A stretch of 64,000 bases of DNA from Sinorhizobium garamanticum (GCF_029892065.1 NZ_CP120375.1:558001-622000), one strand, 5' to 3'. Positions 33,098-43,387 are shown, counted from the stretch's first letter. The notes: generated by a model not told the origin, from the sequence alone. Translations and numbers: made by a program.

Positions 33098-36000
33098 ATG
33101 GACAGCTTACATCCCGCTTCTCCGAAAGTATTTGTATCTGTTGTTTCCCGCTTTGCCCAATCGGCAAAAGAATGCCCCGGCCGTCCCGCCGTATATTTCG
33201 GCGCAGATTGCCTGACGTATGGCGAACTGGACGATCTCACCAGTCGACTTGCCGCCGCGCTTGGCGTTCATGGCTGCACACGGGGCATGGCAGTGGCGGT
33301 GTTGATGCCGCGTGGCCCAGCGCTGCTTGCTTATATGCTAGCGATATTTCGGCTGCGCGCGGTCTACGTACCCCTGGACACGGCATACCCCACCGATCGG
33401 CTGCGGGGCATGGTTGAACGTAGCGAATGCGCCATCCTGGTTACCACTCCAGACGATTTGGAGCTTGCGCAGGCAATTGCGGGAACCGCTTCGGTCGTCA
33501 ATGCCGGCCTAGCCACCTCGATACCTGCCGCGCCCACAACATTCCTGGATGTGCAGCCTGGTGATGCTGCCTATGTCATTTTCACGTCCGGAACCACCGG
33601 CGGACCAAAGGGAGCGGTGCTCACACATGCCGCGTTGGCCAACCACCTCAATGCCAAAATTGCGGATCTCAGCCTTTGTGCGACTGACCGCGTTGCTCAA
33701 ACGGCTTCCCACTGCTTTGACATATCAATCTGGCAATTCTTGGCAGGCCTATTGGTCGGTGGAGCCATCGACATTTTGCCTTCGGCTGTAATTGCGGATC
33801 CTCGCCAATTATCAAAAACTTTGCGCGAGCGGAGGATCACGGTAATTCAGTTCGTGCCATCGCTCTTGCGTACCTACCTCGTTGCCACAGAAGGCGAGAG
33901 CACATCTCAGTTTGAGAACCTGCGCTGCATCTCAACTGTTGGCGAACCGCTGTCACCCGATCTATGTCGCAAATGGCTGACGCACCATCCGAAAGTTCCC
34001 ATCCTCAATCATTATGGCCCAACGGAGTGCGGCGACGGCGTCACGCACCACTTGGTAACACAGCCGCCAGCCGCCAATGAAACCTACGTACCGATCGGCC
34101 GACCTATTCCCGGGCTTCGTGTCTACCTTGTCACGCCGGACAGTGATCCTCTGAAACTTGCATCGAGAGGAGAAGTTGGGGAGCTATGTGTCAGCGGTGC
34201 TGGCGTAGCTCTGGGTTACATCAATGACCCGGAACGCACTGTTGCCGTTTTCGTGGCGAATCCGTTCGACGACACGCCTAGCCACAGCCGTTTGTATCGG
34301 ACCGGTGATTTGGCTCGCATCCGCGCCGATGGTTTGCTCGAGTGCCTTGGCCGAGCAGATCGGCAGGTCAAGGTACGGGGCTACCGTGTGGAATTGGCAG
34401 AGATTGAAACTGTTCTCAACAGCCATCACGGCGTCATGGGAAGCGCTGTAGTCCTGCATCGAAGCCAACATCGACGGGCGAAACTCACCGCCCGTGCAAA
34501 ACTGGGGCGCGAAAATTGCGGTGAAAATGCATCAGCCATCGATGCAGATCTTGTGCCACCTCGCCTGATTGCCTTCGTAGTTCTGCGCGATCACTGCACT
34601 TTGCGACATCTGCAAGAGCATCTGCGCCGATACTTGGCGCCGTACATCATGCCGGATCAAATTTTTGAAGTGCCGACACTCCCACTCAACGCAAACGGTA
34701 AGCTCGACTACGGCCGCCTGCCGATTCCAGGTGGAATGCGCCCGCTGTCCGATGTTGCCTTCGTATCGCCACGATCAGAAATCGAACGACAGCTTGCGAA
34801 CCTTTGGGAGCAGATCCTGTGCGTGGCTCCTGTCGGGCTCGACGACGCCTTCATCGATTTGGGCGGCGATTCGCTGCGAATGATGTTGCTCGCTAATCGG
34901 GTTCACCACCTTTTTGGTCGCCAGATACAACCGGGCCAACTTCACCGTTCCACGGTCCGGGAGTTGGCGCGGAAGATCGAGGAGGGCGCCGAGACACAGT
35001 TGCCTCCCATTATCCGCATTCCTGCCGCGGCGACGAAAGTGGTGCCGCCAACATATCTTCAAACTCACCTGTGGTTCCTCTGGAAGCTCGACCCCCAGGC
35101 ACGAAACTACGAGCTTCGGACGGTCGTCAATCTTGAGGGTTCCTTGGATCGCGGTGCATTCGAGGCGGCCTGGACTGATTTACTCCATCGTTTTGATACG
35201 CTGCGGGTGAGATTCCTGGAGAAAGATGGCCATCCCCTGATGGCCTTTGACGGGCCGCTACCTCGACTAGAGTACCAAGATCTCTCGTCCTTGCCTTCAA
35301 TGGCTCAATCCGAGCACGTCGCGGCAATTCAGCGGCAACACAACGCGCAACCGTTCGATTTGGCGACTGGCCCACTCCTTCGGACCGCCCTCGTTCGTAG
35401 GAACGAGCGCCTGCACGAGCTATACCTAACTACCCATGAGATCATCATGGACGCGTGGTCGCTTTCGGTGTTGGCGCGCGATCTACGACGCCTCTACGAG
35501 AGCCATACGGTTGGCCGCGCCGCAGCTTCGCCAGCAAAGCCCGAAATTGGCCTCGGCGACTACGCTCTGTGGGAAGCAAAAAATCTCACCCCTGATCGCT
35601 ACAATGTCCAAGGGACATACTGGCAGCAGATGTTAAGCGGAGAATTACCGGTCCTCGAGCTGTCAAGCGATCACGAACGCCCTCGACACCTCACATATGC
35701 CAGCCACGCCCACGGGCTAGCATTGGATGCGGGCGTGACGGCCGCGCTCCGTCGTGTGGCTGCTGACAACCGGTCAACATTATTCGCAACACTTCTGGCA
35801 GGGTTTGCGATCGTGCTGGCGCAATATGCCGGACAGGACGAGGTCGTAGTGGGAGCGCCTCACGTAGTCAGGCAGCGCCCCGGTACCGAGCAGCTTCTTG
35901 GCTTTTTCCTCAATATGCTGCCGTTGCGGCTGAAAATCGACGACACGGAAACGTTCAATACGTTGGTAAAGGGCGTACAGGAAACTGTTTCGGACGCCAT

Positions 36001-39000
36001 ATCACATGGTGACTATCCGTTCGGGCAGATGCTGGAGACCCTTAACATTGCACGACGCAGCAACATATCACCGGTCTTTCAGGTCATGTTCAACATGTAC
36101 TCGGAGCAACCGGAGGAAGTACACGGAGACGGCGGAAGACTGACCATCACCGTCCGTGAACTGGAGCTGGGTTACGCCAAGTACGATCTGATACTCTACG
36201 CGCAGGAGGAAGGGGACGGCGTCTATCTTCAACTGACGTATTGCAAAGAGATCCTCGAGGCACCTCAAGCCGAGCGGATCCTGCGCAATTTGGAACACAC
36301 GTTGAAGCATTGCGTCGCAGCGCCCGACGCACCGCTCAGTTCTCTCGGACTATTGCACGAGAATGAAGTGCGATTTCTTGCGTCCTTCAACGACACGAGC
36401 CGCGATTTCGGTTGCAAGGCAACCTTACGTGAACTGTTCGAGGCCCAGGTGCAACGCACTCCAGAACACACCGCCTTTTTCTGGAACGGAGGCCGAATTT
36501 CCTACGCTGAACTGAACGACTCGGTCGACCGTATTGCCAATGGATTGGCTGGTCTGGGTGCACGCGCAGGGGATCGAATAGCAATCGCGACAGATAGGGG
36601 AATTGCAACGCTGGTGGCGCTCCTTGCTTGCGTGAAGGTGCATGCCGCATATGTCTGCTTAGGGCCTGAGTTGCCGCAAGCTCGCGCTGTTCACATCTTA
36701 CGGGCAACATCCCCGAAGGTCCTGCTGATCGACAGCGAAATTCATGCTTCCTGGGCATGCTACGAAAACTCGCCATGCCAGGTGGTGTCACTGAATTCCC
36801 TCTCGGGAACCGCTCCGATAGGGGGGTTGCCTCGTCCGGTCTTGCCTCATGATATCCTGCACATCGTCTTCACGTCAGGAACGACCGGAGAGCCGAAAGG
36901 AGTGCTCGTCCCGGCGTCGGCGTGCCTCAACCGTTTGCACTGGATGTGGTCAGAGTTGCCGTTCCTTGCCGGTGACGTTGCAGTGGTCCAGAAGTCCGCA
37001 ACACTTGTCGCAAGCACTTGGGAAATTTTCGGTCCGTTGCTGCAGGGGGTTCCCGCTTATTTGCTGTCCCGAGAGGAGCTTGTCATCCCAGAACGGCTGC
37101 TGTCCGTGCTTGAAAACCATAAGATCAGTCATCTCCTCGCCGCCCCACCCATCCTGGATGGACTGATCATGGCGCGCTCGACCGGCGGTCCGTCGGCAAG
37201 TGCGCTTCGGCTGGTTGCTAGCAGCACTCAGGCACTGCCGCCTGACCTCGTCAAGCGCTGGACGCTCGCGTTTCCAGCCACAAATCTCTTTAATTTCTAT
37301 GGCTCGACAGAGTGCAGTTCCAATGCCGCCTGGCACCAAGTGGATCATTCACTTCCGCTTGATTCACGTAAAGTTCCTATAGGTCGACCGATTGCAAATG
37401 TGCAGTTGAGCGTGCGAAGCAGGAAGCTGGAACTTATGCCGCGCGGCGCGCTGGGTGAGTTGTGTGTCACAGGTGCATGCCTGAGTCTTGGGTACCTCGA
37501 AAACATAGAGCAACCGGCAACTCGGTTCGAAATGATGGAAGACGGCCACTTGCTCTACCGGACTGGTGATCTTGCCAGATTCCGGGAGGATGGGACGCTG
37601 GAGCTTCACGGCCGCGCTGATGACCAAGTCAAGGTGAATGGTTACCGCGTCGAACTCGACGAGGTCGCGCATGCGCTCCGCTCGCACCCCGCCGTAAGCG
37701 ATGCTGGGGTCGCGTTGCATGCCATGCCGGATCGGGGCGGCCTCCTGCTGGGCTATGTGGTCAGCACTGCCGATCTCCTCGATGAGGCCGACCTTCTGGC
37801 ATTCACACGGGAAATACTTCCAACATACATGGTGCCAGCGCGTATTATGCGAATTGATGAACTGCCTCGCAATCCAGGTGGCAAATTGGACCGTCGCGCC
37901 TTACCACAGCCAACTGCGATGTCCGCGGGCAAAGGAAGGACACCGCAAACGGTAACCGAGGTAGCCCTCGCGGAGATTTGGGAGCGTCTGTTGTGTTGCG
38001 AAGAGGTTTCAGCCGAGGACGAGTTCTTCGCTCTTGGGGGAACTTCGATCCTAAGTGTGCGATGCGTGTCCGACGCTAGCCTTCGTGGCCTGCGCCTCAC
38101 CGTCGGCGAACTCTACGACAACCCTCGACTGGCCGATCTGGCGAGTCTCATTGACGCACACAGGGATGCCCTGCCCAATGAGACTACATTCGATCGCGTC
38201 AAATCCGAGAATGTGGCCCCGCCTTTTTCGCCCACCATGCGTTTCTTCAGCCAGCACATGGGCTACGATGAGCACTTCAATTTGTACGGCCTGTGGAAAT
38301 TCAGCGCGGGAGAGCTTGATGGAACGCTCTTGTCACAAGCCGTTGCCACGCTGGGTGACGAGCATCCCATGCTTCGTACCCGGCTCGTTCGCTCAGGCGG
38401 GACTCCGGCGCGCACGCTCCCGACCGACGACCCGCTAACGTTAGAACGTATCACACTCCCCGCCGATTTGCCGGAAATGTGGGAAGAGATCGTGTCAGAA
38501 AAAACCGAACAGGCACAGTATGCCTTCCGGTTCGACGGTCGCACCCCCCTCCTCAGGGTGTTACTGTTCGAGGGGGGCCAACCGCAGACACAGCGAAGCT
38601 GGCTATTCATTCTCGTGCACCACTTCCTTACAGACGGCTACGGTTTTCGTTTGTTAATTGGGGAACTGGAACGCCTCTATAGGACTGCGGCGGCTGGCCT
38701 AGAGGTCAAGCCAACCGCCCTCACAGGCCACGCCAGAATAGCCAATTGGCTTAACCTCCTTCGCAATCATGCGATAGATCATGCCGAGGAAGAGCTCGAA
38801 TACTGGGAATCCCGACCTTGGGCAGCATTGATGCCCTCCGGTTCTCCACTGGCTCTAGCGGCGGCGCGTTCTGGAGGAGGCCCAACGCCATCCGATCCTG
38901 TCGGCGCGCGTCGCATGCAGGCGTTGTTGCGGGCCGGCGAAGTGGATAACCACGAATTCTTGCGGTTGTGTGAATCCCAAGCGACTCGATTTCTCAGCAT

Positions 39001-39643
39001 CCCTCAAGTGGAAACCGCTGCACTGCTGGGGTTTTCTGATCGTGCTGGGATCGATGGGCTGGATCTTATTCTATTGGCTTTTTTGCGAACACTAGGTGGC
39101 GATCGTCCAACGCTTGGACTTTACGTGGACAGCCTCACGGCCCTGCGCGCCCCTGTGTTGGGCGGTGTCGATCTATCAAATAACCTTGGTATCTGCTGTG
39201 AACTCTTGCCAATGCCACTGGTGGTCGATGGCACTGAACCAGCGATGGCGCAACTGCGCTCTGTAGCCGCCCAACGTCGCAGGATACCCACCCTTGGCCT
39301 TGGCCTGCGTGCTCTCCAAGCATTTCATCCTGACGAGAGAGTGGTGGCGCGCGCGGCGCGATTGCCAACGCCGCGTGTTTTGATCAATTTCCGTGCTCCT
39401 CTAGCGGTCATTGGCGGGCGCCGTTTTTTGGGGCAACAAGAGGCGCCGTTATGGTGTGGCGAGGACATGAATTTTAACAAACACCATTGGCTTGAATACT
39501 CAATCGATGACGTGAATAGCTGTTTGCGCATTGTGCAGCAGCATAACTATTCGCGTATTGATGGATCATCTGCCACGTCAACTGCAAACAAATTGCAGAA
39601 CAATCTAACGGGAATCATTCGCGAGATTTGCATTAAACAATAA
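33098..39643 (+). CDS. two-module nonribosomal peptide synthetase, A-T-C-A-T-C
   Basis: Counting from the ATG at 33098, the 2181-residue protein has six domains. A1 (~15-515) has TSGTTGGPKG near 162, D208 in FDISIWQ and NHYGPTE near 305. T1 carries Ser592 in GGDSL. C1 (~640-1070) has its active-site motif altered to HEIIMDA (780-786). A2 (~1100-1580) has TSGTTGEPKG near 1260. T2 carries Ser1650 in LGGTSI. C2 (~1690-2150) has an intact HHFLTDG (1841-1847). There is no epimerisation, methylation, reductase or thioesterase domain, so it activates two monomers and releases by a terminal condensation domain. The frame is open upstream to 32897, but that part has no NRPS homology; GGAAAA lies about 12 nt before the chosen ATG. 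MATE and phosphopantetheinyl transferase genes follow closely. The NifA/sigma-54 promoter upstream implies expression in nitrogen-fixing cells. The product is unknown. Confidence 0.9.
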   Translation: MDSLHPASPKVFVSVVSRFAQSAKECPGRPAVYFGADCLTYGELDDLTSRLAAALGVHGCTRGMAVAVLMPRGPALLAYMLAIFRLRAVYVPLDTAYPTDRLRGMVERSECAILVTTPDDLELAQAIAGTASVVNAGLATSIPAAPTTFLDVQPGDAAYVIFTSGTTGGPKGAVLTHAALANHLNAKIADLSLCATDRVAQTASHCFDISIWQFLAGLLVGGAIDILPSAVIADPRQLSKTLRERRITVIQFVPSLLRTYLVATEGESTSQFENLRCISTVGEPLSPDLCRKWLTHHPKVPILNHYGPTECGDGVTHHLVTQPPAANETYVPIGRPIPGLRVYLVTPDSDPLKLASRGEVGELCVSGAGVALGYINDPERTVAVFVANPFDDTPSHSRLYRTGDLARIRADGLLECLGRADRQVKVRGYRVELAEIETVLNSHHGVMGSAVVLHRSQHRRAKLTARAKLGRENCGENASAIDADLVPPRLIAFVVLRDHCTLRHLQEHLRRYLAPYIMPDQIFEVPTLPLNANGKLDYGRLPIPGGMRPLSDVAFVSPRSEIERQLANLWEQILCVAPVGLDDAFIDLGGDSLRMMLLANRVHHLFGRQIQPGQLHRSTVRELARKIEEGAETQLPPIIRIPAAATKVVPPTYLQTHLWFLWKLDPQARNYELRTVVNLEGSLDRGAFEAAWTDLLHRFDTLRVRFLEKDGHPLMAFDGPLPRLEYQDLSSLPSMAQSEHVAAIQRQHNAQPFDLATGPLLRTALVRRNERLHELYLTTHEIIMDAWSLSVLARDLRRLYESHTVGRAAASPAKPEIGLGDYALWEAKNLTPDRYNVQGTYWQQMLSGELPVLELSSDHERPRHLTYASHAHGLALDAGVTAALRRVAADNRSTLFATLLAGFAIVLAQYAGQDEVVVGAPHVVRQRPGTEQLLGFFLNMLPLRLKIDDTETFNTLVKGVQETVSDAISHGDYPFGQMLETLNIARRSNISPVFQVMFNMYSEQPEEVHGDGGRLTITVRELELGYAKYDLILYAQEEGDGVYLQLTYCKEILEAPQAERILRNLEHTLKHCVAAPDAPLSSLGLLHENEVRFLASFNDTSRDFGCKATLRELFEAQVQRTPEHTAFFWNGGRISYAELNDSVDRIANGLAGLGARAGDRIAIATDRGIATLVALLACVKVHAAYVCLGPELPQARAVHILRATSPKVLLIDSEIHASWACYENSPCQVVSLNSLSGTAPIGGLPRPVLPHDILHIVFTSGTTGEPKGVLVPASACLNRLHWMWSELPFLAGDVAVVQKSATLVASTWEIFGPLLQGVPAYLLSREELVIPERLLSVLENHKISHLLAAPPILDGLIMARSTGGPSASALRLVASSTQALPPDLVKRWTLAFPATNLFNFYGSTECSSNAAWHQVDHSLPLDSRKVPIGRPIANVQLSVRSRKLELMPRGALGELCVTGACLSLGYLENIEQPATRFEMMEDGHLLYRTGDLARFREDGTLELHGRADDQVKVNGYRVELDEVAHALRSHPAVSDAGVALHAMPDRGGLLLGYVVSTADLLDEADLLAFTREILPTYMVPARIMRIDELPRNPGGKLDRRALPQPTAMSAGKGRTPQTVTEVALAEIWERLLCCEEVSAEDEFFALGGTSILSVRCVSDASLRGLRLTVGELYDNPRLADLASLIDAHRDALPNETTFDRVKSENVAPPFSPTMRFFSQHMGYDEHFNLYGLWKFSAGELDGTLLSQAVATLGDEHPMLRTRLVRSGGTPARTLPTDDPLTLERITLPADLPEMWEEIVSEKTEQAQYAFRFDGRTPLLRVLLFEGGQPQTQRSWLFILVHHFLTDGYGFRLLIGELERLYRTAAAGLEVKPTALTGHARIANWLNLLRNHAIDHAEEELEYWESRPWAALMPSGSPLALAAARSGGGPTPSDPVGARRMQALLRAGEVDNHEFLRLCESQATRFLSIPQVETAALLGFSDRAGIDGLDLILLAFLRTLGGDRPTLGLYVDSLTALRAPVLGGVDLSNNLGICCELLPMPLVVDGTEPAMAQLRSVAAQRRRIPTLGLGLRALQAFHPDERVVARAARLPTPRVLINFRAPLAVIGGRRFLGQQEAPLWCGEDMNFNKHHWLEYSIDDVNSCLRIVQQHNYSRIDGSSATSTANKLQNNLTGIIREICIKQ

Positions 39644-39697
39644 AAACGCTCAAGCGACTCCGGTGTCCGACGATATTCTACCTAAAGCAGGGCTCAA

Positions 39698-41053
39698 ATG
39701 AAATCGACCCGGTTAGAGCAGCTCGAGAACGATCCCATGGTGCCACTTGTGCTGAGACTTGCCGTTCCAACGATTGTGGGACTTTGCGTCAGTGCGGCCT
39801 ACCACCTTTTGAATGCTTTCTTCGTTGGACGTCTTGGGGCAGAGGCGGTGGCCGCGCTTGCGATTACATTCCCAATTACCATGATTCTGACGCTTATCGG
39901 GCAAGCCGTGGGGACTGGGGCAGCATCGTCCGTGGCGCGCAGCCTCGGTCGGCATGACCATGCATCCGCAGCAGCATTCGCATTCACAGCAATTGTCTTG
40001 GGCTTGGGCGTTGCGATATTAGCTTCTGGTAGTATCGCGACCAGGATCAGCGTCCTCCTGACATGGTTTGGCGCTAGCAACAATACTCTGCCCTATGCGG
40101 TCGAATACCTGAGCCCGATCCTGTTTGCCCAGGTGCTGCTCGTATTCAACATGATCTGCGGCTTCATCGTCAGGGCCGAGGGGAACACGTTATTCAGCAT
40201 GGCCACCCAGATTGTGGCATTTGTCCTCAACGCGGTGCTCGATTCCCTGCTGATCGTCGGATTGGATCTGGGGATCGCGGGCGCTGGTTTCGCAACATTG
40301 ATTTCGCAAGTGGCTGCGGCCGCCGTGTACGTGTGGCATTTTGCGACCGCGTCCGGCGTGGTGAAGCTAGGCGGTCATCCAACAACCGGTTCATTGGAGC
40401 GTATAGGCGTCATTCTGGGGGCAGGAAGTCCGGCGGCGCTTGCGAGTGTGGCTGGCATTGCTGCCATGTGGCTGCTCAATTCTACTGCCAGCACATTTGG
40501 CGACGATACTTTGGCCGGGGTGGGTGTCGCAACGCGGCTGCTTTCCATAGTGGCTCTACCAATCAGTGGCCTGTGCATCGGTGCCCAATCTGCGGTCGGC
40601 TACAACATCGGTGCGGGAAGGGGCGACAGAGTGCGGCAGGCATTGACCGTAATACTGTCCCTATCCTTAGCGTTCTCATCGATGTGCGCGCTCATAGGCA
40701 TCTGCCAATCGCACGCTTTGGCCGCCTGGTTTGTTACGGAGACGTCAGCTATCGCGATCGCGGAACGCGCAATTGCTGCATTCCTAGCCGCTTTTGTTTG
40801 CTTTCCCGCAGTGGCAGTCACTATTACGCTGATCCAGGCCAAAGGCGAAGTGACGCGGGCATCGCTGCTCGCAATTACGCCCGATGGGCTATTCCTGATG
40901 CCACTCCTGCTAGTGTTGCCGCGGTGGATGGGCGTCAACGGTCTCATCATTAGTCCCGTTCTCAGTGAGGCTGCTGCTGGCCTGACTGCCGCGCTCGTCC
41001 TCTATCGAGAGTGGCGGCGCTTGAGCAGAGATGAACGTTCCCTTCGCGTTTGA
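39698..41053 (+). CDS. MATE-family efflux protein
   Basis: A 451-residue protein with twelve predicted membrane helices in two homologous halves, starting MKSTRLEQLENDPMVPLVLR. AAYHLLNAFFVGRLGAEAVA and IGQAVGTGAASSVARSLG are typical of the N-terminal MATE repeat, and GYNIGAGRGDRVRQAL of the second. MATE proteins expel organic cations, peptides or metabolites using Na+ or H+. It begins 55 nt after the NRPS stop and is followed 39 nt later by the phosphopantetheinyl transferase, so it is the likely exporter of the NRPS product. Confidence 0.92.
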   Translation: MKSTRLEQLENDPMVPLVLRLAVPTIVGLCVSAAYHLLNAFFVGRLGAEAVAALAITFPITMILTLIGQAVGTGAASSVARSLGRHDHASAAAFAFTAIVLGLGVAILASGSIATRISVLLTWFGASNNTLPYAVEYLSPILFAQVLLVFNMICGFIVRAEGNTLFSMATQIVAFVLNAVLDSLLIVGLDLGIAGAGFATLISQVAAAAVYVWHFATASGVVKLGGHPTTGSLERIGVILGAGSPAALASVAGIAAMWLLNSTASTFGDDTLAGVGVATRLLSIVALPISGLCIGAQSAVGYNIGAGRGDRVRQALTVILSLSLAFSSMCALIGICQSHALAAWFVTETSAIAIAERAIAAFLAAFVCFPAVAVTITLIQAKGEVTRASLLAITPDGLFLMPLLLVLPRWMGVNGLIISPVLSEAAAGLTAALVLYREWRRLSRDERSLRV

Positions 41054-41091
41054 AAGCGCAGCTACTTTCGGCGAAAAGGGCGAATCACCAA

Positions 41092-41874
41092 ATGGGAAAT
41101 ACAAGCCTCTCAAATGAATTTGTGAAGATCTGGCAGATTGATCTGAACGTTCCGACCCACCCGTGGCCGGACTGCCTTGCCTGGTTGGATCACGAAGAGC
41201 AGGAAAGATATCATCGTTTGAAGCATCGGCACGACGCGCGAAGGTTTGCAGCGGCGCACGTGGCCCTACGCGAAATCTTGGCCGGTTGCTTGTCTATTGA
41301 GCCCTGGGATGTGAAACTTGCGTACAGCCGATGGCGTCGCCCATACGTTCCCGGAGGGCCTTTTTTTTCGATGAGCCGGAGCGGCGATCTGGCACTTGTC
41401 GCCTTATCTCACCAGCCTTTGCTCGGCATCGACGTCGAATGCCTCGACCAAGCGGTTGAATGGAGCTGGCTTGAGACCATTTGGTCGCCAGCAGAATGGC
41501 GACGGCTTCGGACGATGACGAATGCTCCTGAACTACTGTTGCGCCTTTGGGTTCGTAAAGAAGCCGCAGTAAAAGCTCTGGGACTCGGACTTGCCCACCC
41601 CCTGTCGCAGGTCGTGGTTCCACTCTCGGGACAAACTGGTCCCAATGGCGCGCGTCTGTGGCTTCGGAACGAGCAGGGAAGCCACTGCTGGCGTGTATAC
41701 GATTTGCCAACAAAGGTTGGTTTCATCGGATCGATCGTAACGGCGCGGCCTGTCGCTCCTGAGAGTCTGGCAGTGCATTTGTTCCCCGCCGCAGGTGATT
41801 GGAGCGGCGCCGTTGCCAAAAGCACAGGTTCGCTTGTTGCGCCGCAGCACCCCGGCTCGACCGCTCGCGCCTAG
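41092..41874 (+). CDS. Sfp-type 4'-phosphopantetheinyl transferase
   Basis: A 260-residue protein from the ATG at 41092, preferred to an upstream in-frame TTG. The family motifs are complete: SMSRSGDLALVALS, GIDVE (112-116) with the Mg-binding acidic residues, and WVRKEAAVKA (153-162). Such enzymes transfer phosphopantetheine from CoA to the carrier-domain serines of NRPS and PKS. It is third in the NRPS operon and should activate T1 and T2. As the only such gene seen here it could also serve the hybrid NRPS-PKS at 54843. Confidence 0.93.
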   Translation: MGNTSLSNEFVKIWQIDLNVPTHPWPDCLAWLDHEEQERYHRLKHRHDARRFAAAHVALREILAGCLSIEPWDVKLAYSRWRRPYVPGGPFFSMSRSGDLALVALSHQPLLGIDVECLDQAVEWSWLETIWSPAEWRRLRTMTNAPELLLRLWVRKEAAVKALGLGLAHPLSQVVVPLSGQTGPNGARLWLRNEQGSHCWRVYDLPTKVGFIGSIVTARPVAPESLAVHLFPAAGDWSGAVAKSTGSLVAPQHPGSTARA

Positions 41875-42202
41875 AGCGTTTCGCCTCCATGCTGGATCGT
41901 ATCCGCGGGAAATGAAGTAGTTTCTGCATTTGTCGCTCGACGAGAACGGCCAGCTTGAGTTTCGGCATGCAATTTTTCAGTGCCGATTGACAGTGGCGGC
42001 AACTGCCGGAGCGTCGTGCGAGACCAGGCCGCGGCACGCTCGACGGCGACGGTCGCCGCTTCAGCCCGGAACTCAACATTCTTCATCGTCCTGACACTGT
42101 CGCCGAACGCAAGCAGTTCGGGCACTGATGGTGTGGATACCCCTCCTCGCCGGCAGCGCAATATCATGCTGCCCAGGTTCGCCGTTTATATTGGAGGTAT
42201 TC
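41875..42202. other. stretch between the NRPS operon and the IS110 relic
   Basis: A minus-strand frame (41871-42167) reads plausibly in part (VPELLAFGDSVRTMKNVEFR) but has no recognised family; it may be a relic. Otherwise nothing is seen. Confidence 0.3.
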
Positions 42203-43210
42203 ATGGAGAGCGCCGCTGTAATCGTGATGCACTTGACTAAATCCGTGTTCGAACTGCATGGTGCAGGCTACCGCAAACCGCTGTTCCGGAGCAAGCTGAC
42301 GCGAGGTCAGCTGCGCACCTTTCTTGCGAGCTACCCGTCAACGATCCTAGCGATGGAGGCCTGTGCTTCATCACATTATTGCGGGGCGAGAGATCTGCTA
42401 TGGGCCAGGAGGTTCGACTTCCCCCGCCGATCTACGTGAAGCCGTTTGTCAAAAGGCATGAGAACGACGCAGCCGATGCTCAGGCAATCAGCGAGGCTGC
42501 GGTCCGGCCGATCATGCGTTTCGTGCCGGTGAAAACCGCTGAGCAGCAATCGCGGGCCATGGTGTTTAAGACCCGCAATCTCCTGGTCCGCCAGCGCAAG
42601 CAAATCGCCATTGCATTGCGCGGCCACCTCATGGAATATGGATCGCCATCCCGGCCGGTCTCCCTTTTGACGGAAACTGGAGCGTGAGATCGAAGACCCC
42701 GATACGGCGCCGCCCTGCTGGTCGTTGAACTCGCACGTCTGCAGCTGGACCAGCTTCGAGCTTGTAACGAAAAGATTGCTGCCGTCGAGCTGCCGATGAA
42801 AGATGACGCCAAGCGTGGTCCCGAAGCAATTCGTCTGCAGACCGCGCCTGTAATCGGCCCTGTCAGCGGCAATCAAAGCTGTCGGGCCGGATATGAAAAA
42901 GCTTACAAAGCGGGCGCGGCTTCGCAGCGTGGCTCGGGCTGGTGCCGTTGCAAAGGTCGACCGGCGGTCGTCAGAAACTGGGACGCACATCGAAAATGGG
43001 ACAGCGCGACATCAGACGGCTTCTGATCATTGGAGCGCGTTGAAAAACGGGGCACCGAGTGGATCCTGGCTCAAACAGATGCTCGATGCAAACCGCGCCT
43101 GTTGGTCGCGATTGCGCCTGCGAACAAAACGCCGCGCGCGATCTGGGCGATGATGACAAGAGATCAGGAATCTCGGGATGTGCCTGTTTCGGCGCAACGC
43201 CGAAACTAAG
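42203..43210 (+). mobile_element. IS110-family transposase pseudogene, near full length
   Basis: Pieces in all three frames reconstruct an IS110/IS1111-type transposase: HLTKSVFELHGAGYRKPLFR, then PPIYVKPFVKRHENDAADAQ and FVPVKTAEQQSRAMVF, then LQTAPVIGPVSG, FAAWLGLVPLQRSTGGRQKL and LLVAIAPANKTPRAIWAMM. It starts at an ATG at 42203 with GGAGG upstream and would be about 335 residues, but carries at least four frameshifts. The element is dead. Confidence 0.85.
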
Positions 43211-43387
43211 CATTTTCGATGATGTAAGGAGGACTTCGGACAGTAAGGACTACAGACGGACAAGATCGAGGTCAGGAAAACCAGGCATTCCAGAGGGCTT
43301 CGCGCCCGCGACATATGGACCCGACCTTTGCATCGCCATACCTGCCCCGCGGCAAATTGAAGGCCGCTTCAATAGAGGCCTGCCACA

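Noticed and set aside
40333..40953. A 206-codon frame inside the MATE exporter gene.
   Set aside because: It is fully overlapped by the well-supported MATE frame and lacks any domain.
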